In this document: in pieces, positions 16,034 to 25,650 of the stretch
How the letters are laid out: the number at the start of each line of letters is the position of its first letter
Numbering within the stretch: position 1 is the first letter of the stretch
From: Pseudomonas syringae
GTDB lineage: Bacteria; Pseudomonadota; Gammaproteobacteria; Pseudomonadales; Pseudomonadaceae
Reading direction: 5' to 3'
Length of the DNA stretch: 53,252 nucleotides
Assembly (NCBI RefSeq): GCF_021605415.1
Contig: NZ_WKEQ01000035.1
Span: 1 to 53,252, forward strand
The notes under the pieces: model-generated
Seen by the model: the letters and a program-made list of their open reading frames with translations, nothing else
What the model was told of the DNA's origin: nothing
Database searches by the model: none
Position numbers and translations under genes: made by a program

Positions 16034-17452
16034 TTACACACCCAGGTAATCGAGGATCCCTTCGGCGGCATTGCGGCCTTCGAAGATCGCCGTCACCACC
16101 AGATCGGAACCACGGACCATGTCGCCGCCGGCGAAGATCTTCGGGTTGCTGGTCTGGTGCTTGTACTGGCCCTGTTCCGGGGCCACGACGCGGCCCTGGC
16201 TGTCGGTCTGGATTTCGAACTGTTCGAACCACGGCGCCGGGCTCGGGCGGAAACCGAAAGCGATGACCACGGCATCGGCCGGGATGATCTCTTCGGAACC
16301 CGGGATCGGCTCGGGGCTGCGACGGCCACGGGCGTCCGGTTCGCCGAGACGGGTCTCGACCACTTTCACGCCTTCAACCTTGTCTTCACCGACGATGGCG
16401 ATCGGCTGGCGGTTGTAGAGGAATTTCACACCTTCTTCCTTGGCGTTCTTCACCTCTTTGCGCGAGCCCGGCATGTTCGCTTCATCACGACGATACGCGC
16501 AGGTCACCGACTTGGCGCCCTGACGGATCGACGTGCGGTTGCAGTCCATCGCCGTATCGCCGCCGCCGAGCACCACAACCTTCTTGCCTTTCATGTCGAC
16601 GAAATCTTCCGGCGACTTTTCAAAGCCCAGGTTGCGGTTGACGTTGGCGATCAGGAAGTCCAGTGCGTCATAAACGCCTGGCAGGTCCTCACCGGCAAAA
16701 CCGCCCTTCATGTAGGTGTAGGTACCCATGCCCATGAACACGGCATCGTATTCGGCGAGCAGTTGTTCCATCGTCACGTCTTTGCCGACTTCGGTATTCA
16801 GACGGAACTCGATGCCCATGCCGGTGAAGACTTCGCGACGATTGCTCAGCACGGTCTTCTCAAGCTTGAACTCGGGGATGCCAAAGGTCAGCAGACCGCC
16901 GATTTCCGGGTTCTTGTCGAACACCACCGGGGTCACGCCGCCGCGTACCAGCACGTCGGCACAACCCAGGCCAGCCGGGCCTGCGCCGATGATCGCGACA
17001 CGTTTGCCGGTCGGCTTGACCTTGGACATGTCCGGGCGCCAGCCCATGGCGAACGCGGTGTCGGTGATGTACTTCTCGACCGAACCGATGGTCACCGCGC
17101 CGAAGCCGTCGTTGAGGGTGCAGGCACCCTCGCACAGACGATCCTGCGGGCACACCCGGCCGCAGACTTCGGGCAGGGTGTTGGTCTGGTGCGACAGTTC
17201 GGCGGCCTGGAGGATGTTGCCCTCGGCGACCAGTTTGAGCCAGTTGGGAATGAAGTTGTGCACCGGGCACTTCCATTCGCAATACGGGTTACCGCAACCC
17301 AGGCAGCGGTGAGCCTGATCGGCCGAGTGCTGGGGTTTGAACGGTTCGTAGATCTCCACGAACTCTTTCTTGCGTTGACGCAACAGTTTCTTCTTCGGAT
17401 CTTTGCGCCCGACATCGATGAACTGGAAGTCGTTATTCAGACGTTCAGCCAT
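16034..17452 (-). CDS. gltD: Glutamate synthase [NADPH] small (beta) subunit
   Basis: A 472-residue FAD- and Fe-S-containing subunit passing NADPH electrons to GltB. Near the N-terminus is the cysteine cluster region CLGCGNPYCEWKCPVHNFIPNWL, with VCGRVCPQDRLCEGAC further on, for [4Fe-4S] binding. The FAD motif VAIIGAGPAGLGCADVL is at about 150-166 and the NADPH motif VVVLGGGDTAMDCNRT near 290. The C-terminal ATG-type motif IFAGGDMVRGSDLVV completes the reductase fold. It lies 33 bp after gltB in the same operon. GltBD makes two glutamates from glutamine and 2-oxoglutarate. Confidence 0.98.
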   Translation of the reverse strand: MAERLNNDFQFIDVGRKDPKKKLLRQRKKEFVEIYEPFKPQHSADQAHRCLGCGNPYCEWKCPVHNFIPNWLKLVAEGNILQAAELSHQTNTLPEVCGRVCPQDRLCEGACTLNDGFGAVTIGSVEKYITDTAFAMGWRPDMSKVKPTGKRVAIIGAGPAGLGCADVLVRGGVTPVVFDKNPEIGGLLTFGIPEFKLEKTVLSNRREVFTGMGIEFRLNTEVGKDVTMEQLLAEYDAVFMGMGTYTYMKGGFAGEDLPGVYDALDFLIANVNRNLGFEKSPEDFVDMKGKKVVVLGGGDTAMDCNRTSIRQGAKSVTCAYRRDEANMPGSRKEVKNAKEEGVKFLYNRQPIAIVGEDKVEGVKVVETRLGEPDARGRRSPEPIPGSEEIIPADAVVIAFGFRPSPAPWFEQFEIQTDSQGRVVAPEQGQYKHQTSNPKIFAGGDMVRGSDLVVTAIFEGRNAAEGILDYLGV

Positions 17453-17485
17453 TGTTAAAACCTCATCAAACTCTTCAGGCGCATA

Positions 17486-20400
17486 TCACTGCGGGTTGGC
17501 ACGAGTGCTGGAAAGCAACGATTTCAGGTTGGCAGCCTTCGGCTTGACCAGCCAGAAACGGCGCAAGTAATCATCGAGGTTTTCGGCGAGTTCACGACCC
17601 CACTCGCTGTCAGTTTCCTCAACGTACTCGTTCAACACGTTTTGCAGGTGGCTGCGGTAGGCTTCCATCGCTTCGCCGCTGATCCGCTGGATTTCCACCA
17701 GTTCGTGGTTGACCCGGTCAACGAAGGTGTTGTCCTGATCGAGCACGTAGGCGAAACCGCCGGTCATGCCTGAGCCGAAGTTGTAGCCGGTCTTGCCCAA
17801 GACGCAGACGAAACCACCGGTCATGTATTCGCAGCAGTGATCGCCCGTGCCTTCCACAACGGTGTGGGCGCCGGAGTTGCGCACGGCGAAACGCTCGCCT
17901 GCGGTGCCGGCGGCGAACAGCTTGCCACCCGTGGCGCCGTACAGGCAGGTGTTGCCGATGATGGCGCTTTCCTGAGTCTTATAAATGCTGCCCTTGGGCG
18001 GCACGATGGTCAGCTTGCCACCGGTCATGCCTTTGCCGACGTAGTCGTTGGCATCGCCTTCCAGGTACATGTTCAGACCGCCGGCGTTCCACACGCCGAA
18101 GCTCTGCCCGGCAGTGCCCTTGAAGCGGAACGTGATCGGCGCCTTGGCCATGCCCTGGTTGCCGTGCTTGCGCGCGATTTCGCCGGAGATCCGTGCGCCG
18201 ATCGAACGGTCGCAGTTGCAGATGTCCAGGTCGAACTCGGCACCGCTCATGTCGTTGATCGCCGACGACGCCATCTCGATCATTTTCTCGGCCAGCAGGC
18301 CTTTGTCGAATGGCGGGTTGCGTTCAACGCCGCAGAACTGCGGCTTGTCCGCCGGGATGTGATCGCTGCCCAGCAGCGGGGTCAGATCCAGGTGATGTTG
18401 CTTGGCGGTCTGGCCTTCGAGGACGTCCAGCAGATCGGTGCGGCCGATCAGCTCTTCGAGGGAACGCACGCCCAGTTTCGCCAGCCACTCACGGGTTTCT
18501 TCGGCGACGTAGGTGAAGAAATTCACCACCATGTCGACGGTGCCGATGTAGTGATCCTTGCGCAGCTTCTCGTTCTGGGTCGCAACGCCGGTGGCGCAGT
18601 TGTTCAGGTGGCAGATACGCAGATATTTGCAGCCCAGGGCGATCATTGGTGCGGTGCCGAAGCCAAAACTTTCGGCGCCGAGAATTGCAGCCTTGATCAC
18701 GTCGAGGCCGGTCTTCAGGCCGCCGTCGGTCTGTACCCGCACTTTGCCGCGCAGGTCGTTGCCACGCAGGGTCTGGTGAGTTTCAGCGAGGCCGAGTTCC
18801 CACGGTGCGCCGGCGTACTTGATCGAGGTCAGCGGCGAAGCACCGGTGCCGCCGTCGTAGCCGGAGATGGTGATCAAGTCCGCATAGGCCTTGGCCACAC
18901 CGGCGGCGATGGTGCCGACGCCTGCCTCAGCAACCAATTTGACCGAAACCAGTGCCTTCGGGTTGACCTGTTTCAGGTCAAAGATCAGCTGCGACAAATC
19001 TTCGATGGAATAGATGTCGTGGTGCGGCGGTGGCGAAATCAGGGTCACGCCCGGCACTGCGTAACGCAGCTTGGCGATCAGCCCGTTGACTTTGCCGCCC
19101 GGCAGTTGACCGCCCTCGCCCGGCTTGGCGCCTTGAGCAACTTTGATCTGCAGCACTTCGGCGTTGACCAGGTATTCCGGTGTCACACCGAAACGACCTG
19201 TCGCGACCTGTTTGATCTTCGAACTCTTGATGGTGCCGTAACGCGCCGGGTCTTCACCACCTTCGCCGGAGTTTGAACGCGCACCGAGGCGGTTCATGGC
19301 TTCGGCCAGGGCTTCGTGAGCTTCCGGCGACAGAGCGCCCAGCGAGATACCGGCGGAGTCGAAGCGCTTGAGCACCGATTCCAGCGGTTCGATTTCGCTG
19401 ATGTCCAGCGGCGTATCGAGGACTTTGACCTGCAACAGGTCGCGGATCATCGACACCGGACGGTTGTCCACCAGCGCGGTGTATTGCTTGAACTTGGCGT
19501 AGTCGCCCTGCTGCACGGCGGCTTGCAGGGTGTTGACCACGTCCGGGTTGTACGCGTGATATTCGCCACCGTGGACGAATTTCAGCAGACCGCCCTGCTG
19601 GATCGCTTTACGCGGGCTCCAGGCTTCGGCGGCGAGGGCCTTCTGCTCGGCTTCGATGTCGACGAAACGCGCACCCTTGATGCGGCTCGGTACGCCACGG
19701 AAGCTCAGCTCGCAGACTTCTTCGGACAGGCCGATGGCTTCGAACAGTTGCGCACCGCGATACGAGGCGATGGTCGAGATGCCCATCTTCGACAGGATCT
19801 TCAACAGGCCTTTGGTGATGCCTTTGCGGTAGTTCTTGAACACCTCGTAGAGGTCGCCCAGCACTTCACCGGTACGGATCAGATCGCCCAGCACTTCGTA
19901 GGCCAGGAACGGATAGACCGCCGAGGCACCGAAACCGATCAGCACCGCGAAGTGATGCGGATCACGGGCGGTGGCGGTTTCAACAAGGATGTTGGAATCG
20001 CAACGCAGGCCTTTTTCGGTCAGACGGTGGTGTACCGCGCCGGTCGCCAGTGAAGCGTGGATCGGCAGCTTGCCCGGGGCGATATGGCGGTCGCTCAGGA
20101 CGATCTGGGTACGACCGGCGCGCACGGCTTCTTCAGCCTGATCGGCAACGTTGCGGATCGCCGCTTCGAGGCCGAGGCTTTCGTCGTAGTTGAGATCGAT
20201 GATCTGCCGCTCGAAACCCGGGCGGTCAAGGTTCATCAGCGAGCGCCATTTGGCCGGCGAGATCACTGGCGAGCTGAGGATCACACGCGAAGCGTGTTCC
20301 GGCGATTCCTGGAAAATGTTGCGCTCGGCACCGAGGCAGATTTCCAGCGACATCACGATCGCTTCACGCAGCGGGTCGATCGGCGGGTTGGTGACCTGCG

Positions 20401-21937
20401 CGAACTGCTGACGGAAGTAGTCGTACGGCGTGCGCACGCGCTGCGACAGCACGGCCATCGGCGTGTCGTCGCCCATTGAGCCGACGGCTTCGTAGCCCTG
20501 CTCGCCGAGCGGACGCAGCACCTGATCGCGCTCTTCGAACGTGACCTGATACATCTTCATGTATTGCTTGAGCTGATCAACGTCGTAAAACGCCGAACCG
20601 TGATCGTTGTCTTCCATGGTCGCCTGAATGCGCAGGGCATTCTTGCGCAGCCATTGCTTGTACGGATGACGGGACTTCAGACGGTTGTCGATCGCATCGG
20701 TGTCGAGGATCTGCCCGGTTTCGGTGTCCACGGCGAAGATCTGCCCAGGGCCGACGCGACCCTTGGCGAGCACGTCTTCGGGCTGGTAGTTCCACACGCC
20801 GATTTCCGAAGCCAGGGTAATGAAACCGTTTTTGGTAGTGACCCAGCGCGCCGGGCGCAGACCGTTACGGTCGAGCAGGCACACCGCGTAGCGACCGTCG
20901 GTCATTACCACGCCGGCCGGGCCGTCCCACGGTTCCATGTGCATCGAGTTGTATTCGTAGAACGCACGCAGATCCGGATCCATGGTTTCGACGTTCTGCC
21001 ACGCGGGCGGAATGATCATCCGCACGCCACGGAACAGGTCGATGCCACCGGTGACCATCAGCTCAAGCATGTTGTCCATGCTGGAGGAATCGGAACCGAC
21101 ACGGTTGACCAGCGGGCCGAGTTCTTCCAGATCCATCAGATCGTTGGTGAATTTGGTGCGACGGGCCTGGGCCCAGTTGCGGTTGCCAGTGATGGTGTTG
21201 ATTTCGCCGTTGTGGGCGAGGAAGCGGAATGGCTGAGCCAGCGGCCATTTCGGCAGGGTGTTGGTCGAGAAACGCTGGTGGAACACGCAGATCGCGGTTT
21301 GCAGGCGTTCGTCGCTCAGGTCAGGGAAGAAGGCGGCCAGGTCGGCCGGCATCATCAGACCTTTATAGATGATGGTCTTGTGGGAAAAGCTGCAAATGTA
21401 GTGGTCGGTATCAGCGGCATTGGCTACCGACGAACGACGACGGGCGCTGAACAGCTTGACCGCCATGTCCTGATCGCTCAGGCCTTCGCCGCCGATGTAG
21501 ACCTGCTCGATCTGTGGCAGGCGCTCAAGGGCCAGGCGGCCGAGGACGCTGGTGTCGATCGGCACTTTGCGCCAGCCGATCAGTTGCAGGCCTTCGGCCA
21601 GGATCTCGCGGTTCATGTTCTCGCGAGCGGCTTCGGCTTTCACCGGATCCTGATTGAAGAACACCATGCCCACGGCATATTGCTTGGGCAGCGCGACGCT
21701 GAAGGTTTCCTGGGCAATGGCTCGCAGGAACGAATCAGGTTTTTGAATCAGCAGACCGCAACCGTCACCGGTCTTGCCGTCGGCGTTAATCCCACCGCGG
21801 TGGGTCATGCAGGTCAGGGCCTCGATGGCCGTTTTTAAAAGGGTATGACTGGGCTCGCCCTGCATATGGGCTATCAGGCCGAAACCGCAGTTATCCTTGA
21901 ATTCATCTGGTTGGTACAGACCTGCTTTCATAGACAC
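17486..21937 (-). CDS. gltB: Glutamate synthase [NADPH] large (alpha) subunit
   Basis: A 1483-residue protein. The N-terminal glutamine amidotransferase domain has its nucleophile Cys in FKDNCGFGLIAHMQGEPSH (Cys17); the first 16 residues are the propeptide expected to be removed. A central domain is followed by the FMN-binding synthase domain (ISGYDGGTGASPLTSIKYAG; the 3Fe-4S cysteines are in ALGCKYLRICHLNNCATGVATQ). The C-terminal beta-helix domain has repeated Gly-rich turns (GDANDYVGKGMTGGKL). An ATG two codons further in (21931) is an equally possible start. The enzyme assimilates ammonia with glutamine synthetase. An upstream 345-bp region probably carries its promoter. Confidence 0.98.
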   Translation of the reverse strand: MSMKAGLYQPDEFKDNCGFGLIAHMQGEPSHTLLKTAIEALTCMTHRGGINADGKTGDGCGLLIQKPDSFLRAIAQETFSVALPKQYAVGMVFFNQDPVKAEAARENMNREILAEGLQLIGWRKVPIDTSVLGRLALERLPQIEQVYIGGEGLSDQDMAVKLFSARRRSSVANAADTDHYICSFSHKTIIYKGLMMPADLAAFFPDLSDERLQTAICVFHQRFSTNTLPKWPLAQPFRFLAHNGEINTITGNRNWAQARRTKFTNDLMDLEELGPLVNRVGSDSSSMDNMLELMVTGGIDLFRGVRMIIPPAWQNVETMDPDLRAFYEYNSMHMEPWDGPAGVVMTDGRYAVCLLDRNGLRPARWVTTKNGFITLASEIGVWNYQPEDVLAKGRVGPGQIFAVDTETGQILDTDAIDNRLKSRHPYKQWLRKNALRIQATMEDNDHGSAFYDVDQLKQYMKMYQVTFEERDQVLRPLGEQGYEAVGSMGDDTPMAVLSQRVRTPYDYFRQQFAQVTNPPIDPLREAIVMSLEICLGAERNIFQESPEHASRVILSSPVISPAKWRSLMNLDRPGFERQIIDLNYDESLGLEAAIRNVADQAEEAVRAGRTQIVLSDRHIAPGKLPIHASLATGAVHHRLTEKGLRCDSNILVETATARDPHHFAVLIGFGASAVYPFLAYEVLGDLIRTGEVLGDLYEVFKNYRKGITKGLLKILSKMGISTIASYRGAQLFEAIGLSEEVCELSFRGVPSRIKGARFVDIEAEQKALAAEAWSPRKAIQQGGLLKFVHGGEYHAYNPDVVNTLQAAVQQGDYAKFKQYTALVDNRPVSMIRDLLQVKVLDTPLDISEIEPLESVLKRFDSAGISLGALSPEAHEALAEAMNRLGARSNSGEGGEDPARYGTIKSSKIKQVATGRFGVTPEYLVNAEVLQIKVAQGAKPGEGGQLPGGKVNGLIAKLRYAVPGVTLISPPPHHDIYSIEDLSQLIFDLKQVNPKALVSVKLVAEAGVGTIAAGVAKAYADLITISGYDGGTGASPLTSIKYAGAPWELGLAETHQTLRGNDLRGKVRVQTDGGLKTGLDVIKAAILGAESFGFGTAPMIALGCKYLRICHLNNCATGVATQNEKLRKDHYIGTVDMVVNFFTYVAEETREWLAKLGVRSLEELIGRTDLLDVLEGQTAKQHHLDLTPLLGSDHIPADKPQFCGVERNPPFDKGLLAEKMIEMASSAINDMSGAEFDLDICNCDRSIGARISGEIARKHGNQGMAKAPITFRFKGTAGQSFGVWNAGGLNMYLEGDANDYVGKGMTGGKLTIVPPKGSIYKTQESAIIGNTCLYGATGGKLFAAGTAGERFAVRNSGAHTVVEGTGDHCCEYMTGGFVCVLGKTGYNFGSGMTGGFAYVLDQDNTFVDRVNHELVEIQRISGEAMEAYRSHLQNVLNEYVEETDSEWGRELAENLDDYLRRFWLVKPKAANLKSLLSSTRANPQ

Positions 21938-22112
21938 TTTCTCACCAGGCTGCTTCTTGTCGAAGCAAATTTCTTTTCAATTCAACCACTTGCAATCCGC
22001 GCCGAACGTACGTCAGCTTTGCGGAGGCAAAAGGGAGGTCATTGTACACACCGACACAGAAGCTCACAAATTTGACGACGAACTGTCGCAAATCTATGTC
22101 GCATTTGTGAAA

Positions 22113-22141
22113 GGTTTAAATCGATATGCTGTGCTAGTCAA
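22113..22141 (-). promoter_or_regulatory. Candidate sigma-70 promoter for gltBD
   Basis: On the minus strand TTGACT (complement of 22136-22141) is followed after 17 bases by TAAACC (complement of 22113-22118). The -35 match is good and the -10 match is fair. It would give a leader of about 170 bases before gltB. Confidence 0.45.
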
Positions 22142-22255
22142 AACTTTTTTAATTTTGACCGCACTGACTCAAAGACCACTATGACGCAGACACCACAAGG
22201 CACGCGACCTGTGAAGGCGGCGCGCACTCGTGGAAAATTTTGAGGTGCCTGGAGA

Positions 22256-22276
22256 GGCGGCCTGGGTAAGGCCGCC
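22256..22276 (-). terminator. Weak hairpin after the damX-like gene
   Basis: A perfect 8-bp GC stem (GGCGGCCT and its complement) with a 5-base loop lies just after the stop on the minus strand. There is no clear U run, so termination may be inefficient or factor-dependent. Confidence 0.4.
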
Positions 22277-22282
22277 GAATCT

Positions 22283-23866
22283 TCAGCGAGTTGCTGCCAG
22301 TTCCTGTTGGACGCTGGCGACAGTGCGAGGCCAAGGTTTACCAGCCTGAACCTTCGCTGGCAAGGCCTTGATGGCAGAAACGGCTGCATCACGGTTGGCG
22401 AAGTTGCCATAAGTGACTACGTAAAGCGGCTTGCCATTGAGGACTTTCTTGAAATAACGGTACTCGCCGCCCTGCTCCTTGACGAAGCTTTGCGCGCTCG
22501 CTTCCGAGCTGGTGCCGAGGATCTGCACCACGTAGTTATTAGTCGGCTGACCGGCATACCAGCTGCCACCGGCGGCCTTGGCAACGGTGACCGGCTGCTC
22601 GGCCGGTTTGGCGGCGGCAGCAGGTTTGGTTGGCGCTGGAGCCGGTTTCGCTGCTGGCGCGACCGGCGCAGGTTTGGCTGTAGCCACTTGCGTCGGTGCT
22701 GGCGCAGGTTTGGCGGACGGTGTCGGTGCCGGGCCGGCTGGAACGCCTGCCGGTGGCGCAGTGGTGGTCACGGTTGGCGGCGTCTCGCTGGAGCCCTCCA
22801 CCGGAACACCGTCGTCACCCTCGGTGATTCCACCGGCCGCTTCGGCCAATGGGCCGCGCATCACTGGCTGCGAATTACCGACCAACGGCAATGGCATCGG
22901 CTGGGTGTTGCCGGCGAACTCGACGGACGGCGCGCCGCCCGCTTGAGGTGCGCCCTCCCCCAATGGCAATTGCGCCTGCTCGTTGGCCGGAGCACCGGTG
23001 GTCGGTGCCTTGCTGCGGCCCGGCATCAGCCAGGCGGCGGCGACCGCGACCACAACGACGGCGGAAATCGCCAATACGTGTTTCTTCGGCATGTTGAACC
23101 CCATACTTGGACGCTTCACCGCTGAGCGGCTGGCAATCATGACTTCGATCAGTGCATCGCGAGCCACCTGGTTGATGTTGCCAGGCCAGCCCTCGGCGCT
23201 TTCGTGAATATCAGAGATCTGATCCGCGGTGAAAAGTTCGACACCCCGGCCAGCACCTTCCAGGCGCTGATCGAGATATTCGCGGGTTTCTTCTTCCGTG
23301 TACGGCTGCAATTCGATGACGTGAAAACGCTCTTCCTCGAGGTGCAACGCCTCAAGCTCAGCGATCAGCGACGATTCACCGAACAAGAAAACATGAGGGC
23401 GACCTTCCGGCGCACCGGCACCCAGTGCCATCAGTGCTTCGAGAGCGGACTCGTCGAGCTGCTCGGCGTCATCCACCAGCAGATAGACTTCCTGACCGGT
23501 CAGTGCGAGCTGCACCACCTGATCCAGAATCGCGCCGATTTCGGCCTGAGCGACGTTGAGCGCCTGCGCGACCTGACGCAGCACACCGGACGCATCGCCG
23601 GCACCACGGGCCGAAACAACTACGCTCTGTACCGATTGCTTGTTGGTGCTGGCAACCAAGGCTTGGCGCAGCAGCGTCTTGCCGCTGCCCTGAGGGCCGG
23701 TGACGACCAGCAGCAACTGGCTGTAACGCGCCAGGTGATGCAGTTGACCGAGCACAGATTTGCGCTGGGCCGGGAAAAATTTGAAGCCCGGCACCCGTGG
23801 AGCGAAAGGGTCGTGGCTTAACTGGAAATGGCCGAGGAACGCCTCGTCGGCATGCAAACTAGTCAT
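22283..23866 (-). CDS. DamX-like protein: AAA ATPase domain, membrane span, SPOR domain
   Basis: A 527-residue protein. The N-terminal ExeA-type AAA domain has Walker A TGPQGSGKT at about 56-64 and a Walker B-like VYLLVDDAEQLDE near 148-160. After it come one membrane span (HVLAISAVVVVAVAAAWLM, about 263-281) and a long Pro/Ala/Lys-rich periplasmic linker. A C-terminal SPOR domain (YVVQILGTSSEASAQSFVKE, KPLYVVTYGNFANRDAAVSAIKALPA) binds denuded septal peptidoglycan. DamX proteins join the division ring. It starts 10 bp after aroB in the conserved aroK-aroB-damX order. Corresponds by position to PAO1 PA5037. The specific function is inferred from domains. Confidence 0.88.
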   Translation of the reverse strand: MTSLHADEAFLGHFQLSHDPFAPRVPGFKFFPAQRKSVLGQLHHLARYSQLLLVVTGPQGSGKTLLRQALVASTNKQSVQSVVVSARGAGDASGVLRQVAQALNVAQAEIGAILDQVVQLALTGQEVYLLVDDAEQLDESALEALMALGAGAPEGRPHVFLFGESSLIAELEALHLEEERFHVIELQPYTEEETREYLDQRLEGAGRGVELFTADQISDIHESAEGWPGNINQVARDALIEVMIASRSAVKRPSMGFNMPKKHVLAISAVVVVAVAAAWLMPGRSKAPTTGAPANEQAQLPLGEGAPQAGGAPSVEFAGNTQPMPLPLVGNSQPVMRGPLAEAAGGITEGDDGVPVEGSSETPPTVTTTAPPAGVPAGPAPTPSAKPAPAPTQVATAKPAPVAPAAKPAPAPTKPAAAAKPAEQPVTVAKAAGGSWYAGQPTNNYVVQILGTSSEASAQSFVKEQGGEYRYFKKVLNGKPLYVVTYGNFANRDAAVSAIKALPAKVQAGKPWPRTVASVQQELAATR

Positions 23867-23876
23867 CGGAATCTTA

Positions 23877-24977
23877 TTAACCTTTCAGCTGAGCCAGTGC
23901 GCGGTAATCCGCGACCAGCGTGGCCTGTAGAACCTCTTTCGGATAATCGTCGGTCACCACCGCTTCGCCCATGCGGCGCAGCAGCACCAGGCGCAAACGA
24001 CCGTCGATCACTTTTTTATCAATTGCCATGTGTTCGAGGAAATCGGCTTCGGTCATCTCTTGCGGCGGTATCACTGGCAATCCGGCACGCTGGAACAGAC
24101 GAATGCCGCGATCGCGTTCCTGTTCGCTGATCCAGCCAAGGCGCGCGGACATCTCCAGTGCCATGACAGTGCCAGCAGCGACCGCCTCACCGTGCAGCCA
24201 CACACCATAGCCCATGTGGGTCTCGATGGCGTGACCAAAGGTGTGGCCGAGGTTGAGCGTGGCGCGAACACCCGATTCACGCTCATCGGCGCCGACCACG
24301 GCAGCCTTGGCCGCGCAGGAACGTTCGATGGCGTACGTCAGGGCTGTTTGATCCAGCGCACGCAGCGCGTCGACGTTGTCTTCGAGCCAGGTCAGGAACG
24401 GCTCGTCGCAGATCAAGCCGTATTTGATGACTTCCGCCAGACCGGCGGACAGTTCACGCGCCGGCAGGGTATTGAGCGACGCGGTGTCGATCAACACCAC
24501 GTTCGGCTGATAAAACGCGCCGACCATGTTTTTGCCCAGCGGATGGTTGATGCCGGTCTTGCCGCCCACTGACGAATCGACCTGGGACAGCAACGTCGTC
24601 GGGATCTGGATGAAATCGACGCCGCGCTGATAGCAGGCGGCCGCGAAGCCGGCCATGTCGCCGATCACACCGCCGCCCAAGGCAATCACGGTGGTGCGGC
24701 GGTCATGACGGGCCGTCAGCAGGCCGTCGAAGATCAGTTGCAGGGTTTCCCAGTTCTTGAAGGCTTCGCCGTCCGGCAGCACCACAGAAATCACCGAAAA
24801 TTGCGCCAGGCTGCGGGTCAGACGCTCCAGATAGAGCGGCGCGACGGTTTCATTGGAGATGATTGCCACTTGCCGGCCATGGATATGCGGCGCCAGCAAT
24901 TCGGGCTGACCCAACAAACCTTCGCCAATATGAATCGGGTAGCTGCGCTCGCCCAGATCGACCTTGAGTGTCTGCAT
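23877..24977 (-). CDS. aroB: 3-dehydroquinate synthase
   Basis: The ATG at 24977 (MQTLKVDLGERSYPIHIGEGLL) gives 366 residues, the normal length; a longer frame adds 48 residues unlike the family. It turns DAHP into 3-dehydroquinate, the second step of the shikimate pathway, with NAD and zinc. Motifs: DGEAFKNWETL, ALGGGVIGDMAGFAAACYQRG, TTLLSQVDSSVGGKTGINHPLGKN, and the zinc-histidine regions LNLGHTFGHAIE and WLHGEAVAAG. It follows aroK after a 150-bp gap on the same strand. Confidence 0.98.
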   Translation of the reverse strand: MQTLKVDLGERSYPIHIGEGLLGQPELLAPHIHGRQVAIISNETVAPLYLERLTRSLAQFSVISVVLPDGEAFKNWETLQLIFDGLLTARHDRRTTVIALGGGVIGDMAGFAAACYQRGVDFIQIPTTLLSQVDSSVGGKTGINHPLGKNMVGAFYQPNVVLIDTASLNTLPARELSAGLAEVIKYGLICDEPFLTWLEDNVDALRALDQTALTYAIERSCAAKAAVVGADERESGVRATLNLGHTFGHAIETHMGYGVWLHGEAVAAGTVMALEMSARLGWISEQERDRGIRLFQRAGLPVIPPQEMTEADFLEHMAIDKKVIDGRLRLVLLRRMGEAVVTDDYPKEVLQATLVADYRALAQLKG

Positions 24978-25127
24978 GTGTCCCCACAGTGAAGATGAAG
25001 CAGGCGTCCTGCCTGGAATTATTCGAATGTTCTCGGGCGTTTGCTGGTGTGACGCCACTCGCCGGCCATCCGCCACACACTCGACGCCCTGACAGGACGC
25101 CGAGGATAGCGCATTTCGCACGGCGCT

Positions 25128-25646
25128 TTAACGGGGAGGCAGTTGCTGCAGACGGTCGAGAATATCCAGTACCACCATGCGTGGCGGCCGTTCGTCGGTT
25201 TCTACCACCAGATCGGCAATTTCCCGATAAAGCGGGTCACGAACCGCGAGCAGGTCGCGCAGGGTTTTCTCGGGATTGGCGGTGCGCAGCAGCGGCCGGT
25301 TGCGATCGCGGGACGTGCGGCCGACTTGCTGTTCGACGGAAGCATGCAAATACACCACACGTCCGCCTTCATGCAGGGCCTTGCGATTGGCATCGCGCAT
25401 CACGGCGCCGCCGCCCGTCGCCAACACCACGCCGTCGAGCCCGCACAGCTCGGCAATCATCGCCTGCTCACGGTCGCGAAAGCCCGGCTCGCCTTCCTTG
25501 TCGAAGATCCACGGGATATTGGCACCCGTGCGCAATTCAATTTCCTTGTCGGAATCTTTGAACGGCAGGCGCAGCTCTTTGGCCAGCAAACGGCCGATGG
25601 TGCTTTTGCCAGCGCCCATCGGCCCTACAAGAATCAAATTTCGCAC
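25128..25646 (-). CDS. aroK: Shikimate kinase
   Basis: A 172-residue kinase phosphorylating shikimate at the 3-hydroxyl. Walker A GPMGAGKST is at 8-16; the shikimate-binding Asp is in FKDSDKEIE (about residue 34), and FRDREQAMI, LATGGGAVMRD (Gly-rich loop) and the lid Arg in RTSRDRNRPLL follow. Length is typical. It lies 4 bp after pilQ, so it is probably co-transcribed with the pil genes as in other pseudomonads. Confidence 0.98.
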   Translation of the reverse strand: MRNLILVGPMGAGKSTIGRLLAKELRLPFKDSDKEIELRTGANIPWIFDKEGEPGFRDREQAMIAELCGLDGVVLATGGGAVMRDANRKALHEGGRVVYLHASVEQQVGRTSRDRNRPLLRTANPEKTLRDLLAVRDPLYREIADLVVETDERPPRMVVLDILDRLQQLPPR

Positions 25647-25650
25647 AGAA

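Larger units (their letters stand above)
21938..22282. other. 345-bp gap between damX-like gene and gltB
   Basis: No coding sequence is seen. The damX-proximal end holds a GC-rich hairpin (22256-22276). The middle holds a candidate gltB promoter (22113-22141). The rest is an AT-richer leader of about 160-170 bases before gltB, long enough for regulation. No known riboswitch pattern was recognised. Confidence 0.5.

Noticed and set aside
17837..19276. 479-codon open frame on the plus strand
   Set aside because: Antisense to the well-conserved gltB; a product of GC-rich codon bias, with no recognisable domain.
24978..25121. Extended aroB N-terminus
   Set aside because: The 48 extra residues do not resemble AroB; MQTLKVDLGERSYPIHIG is the family start.
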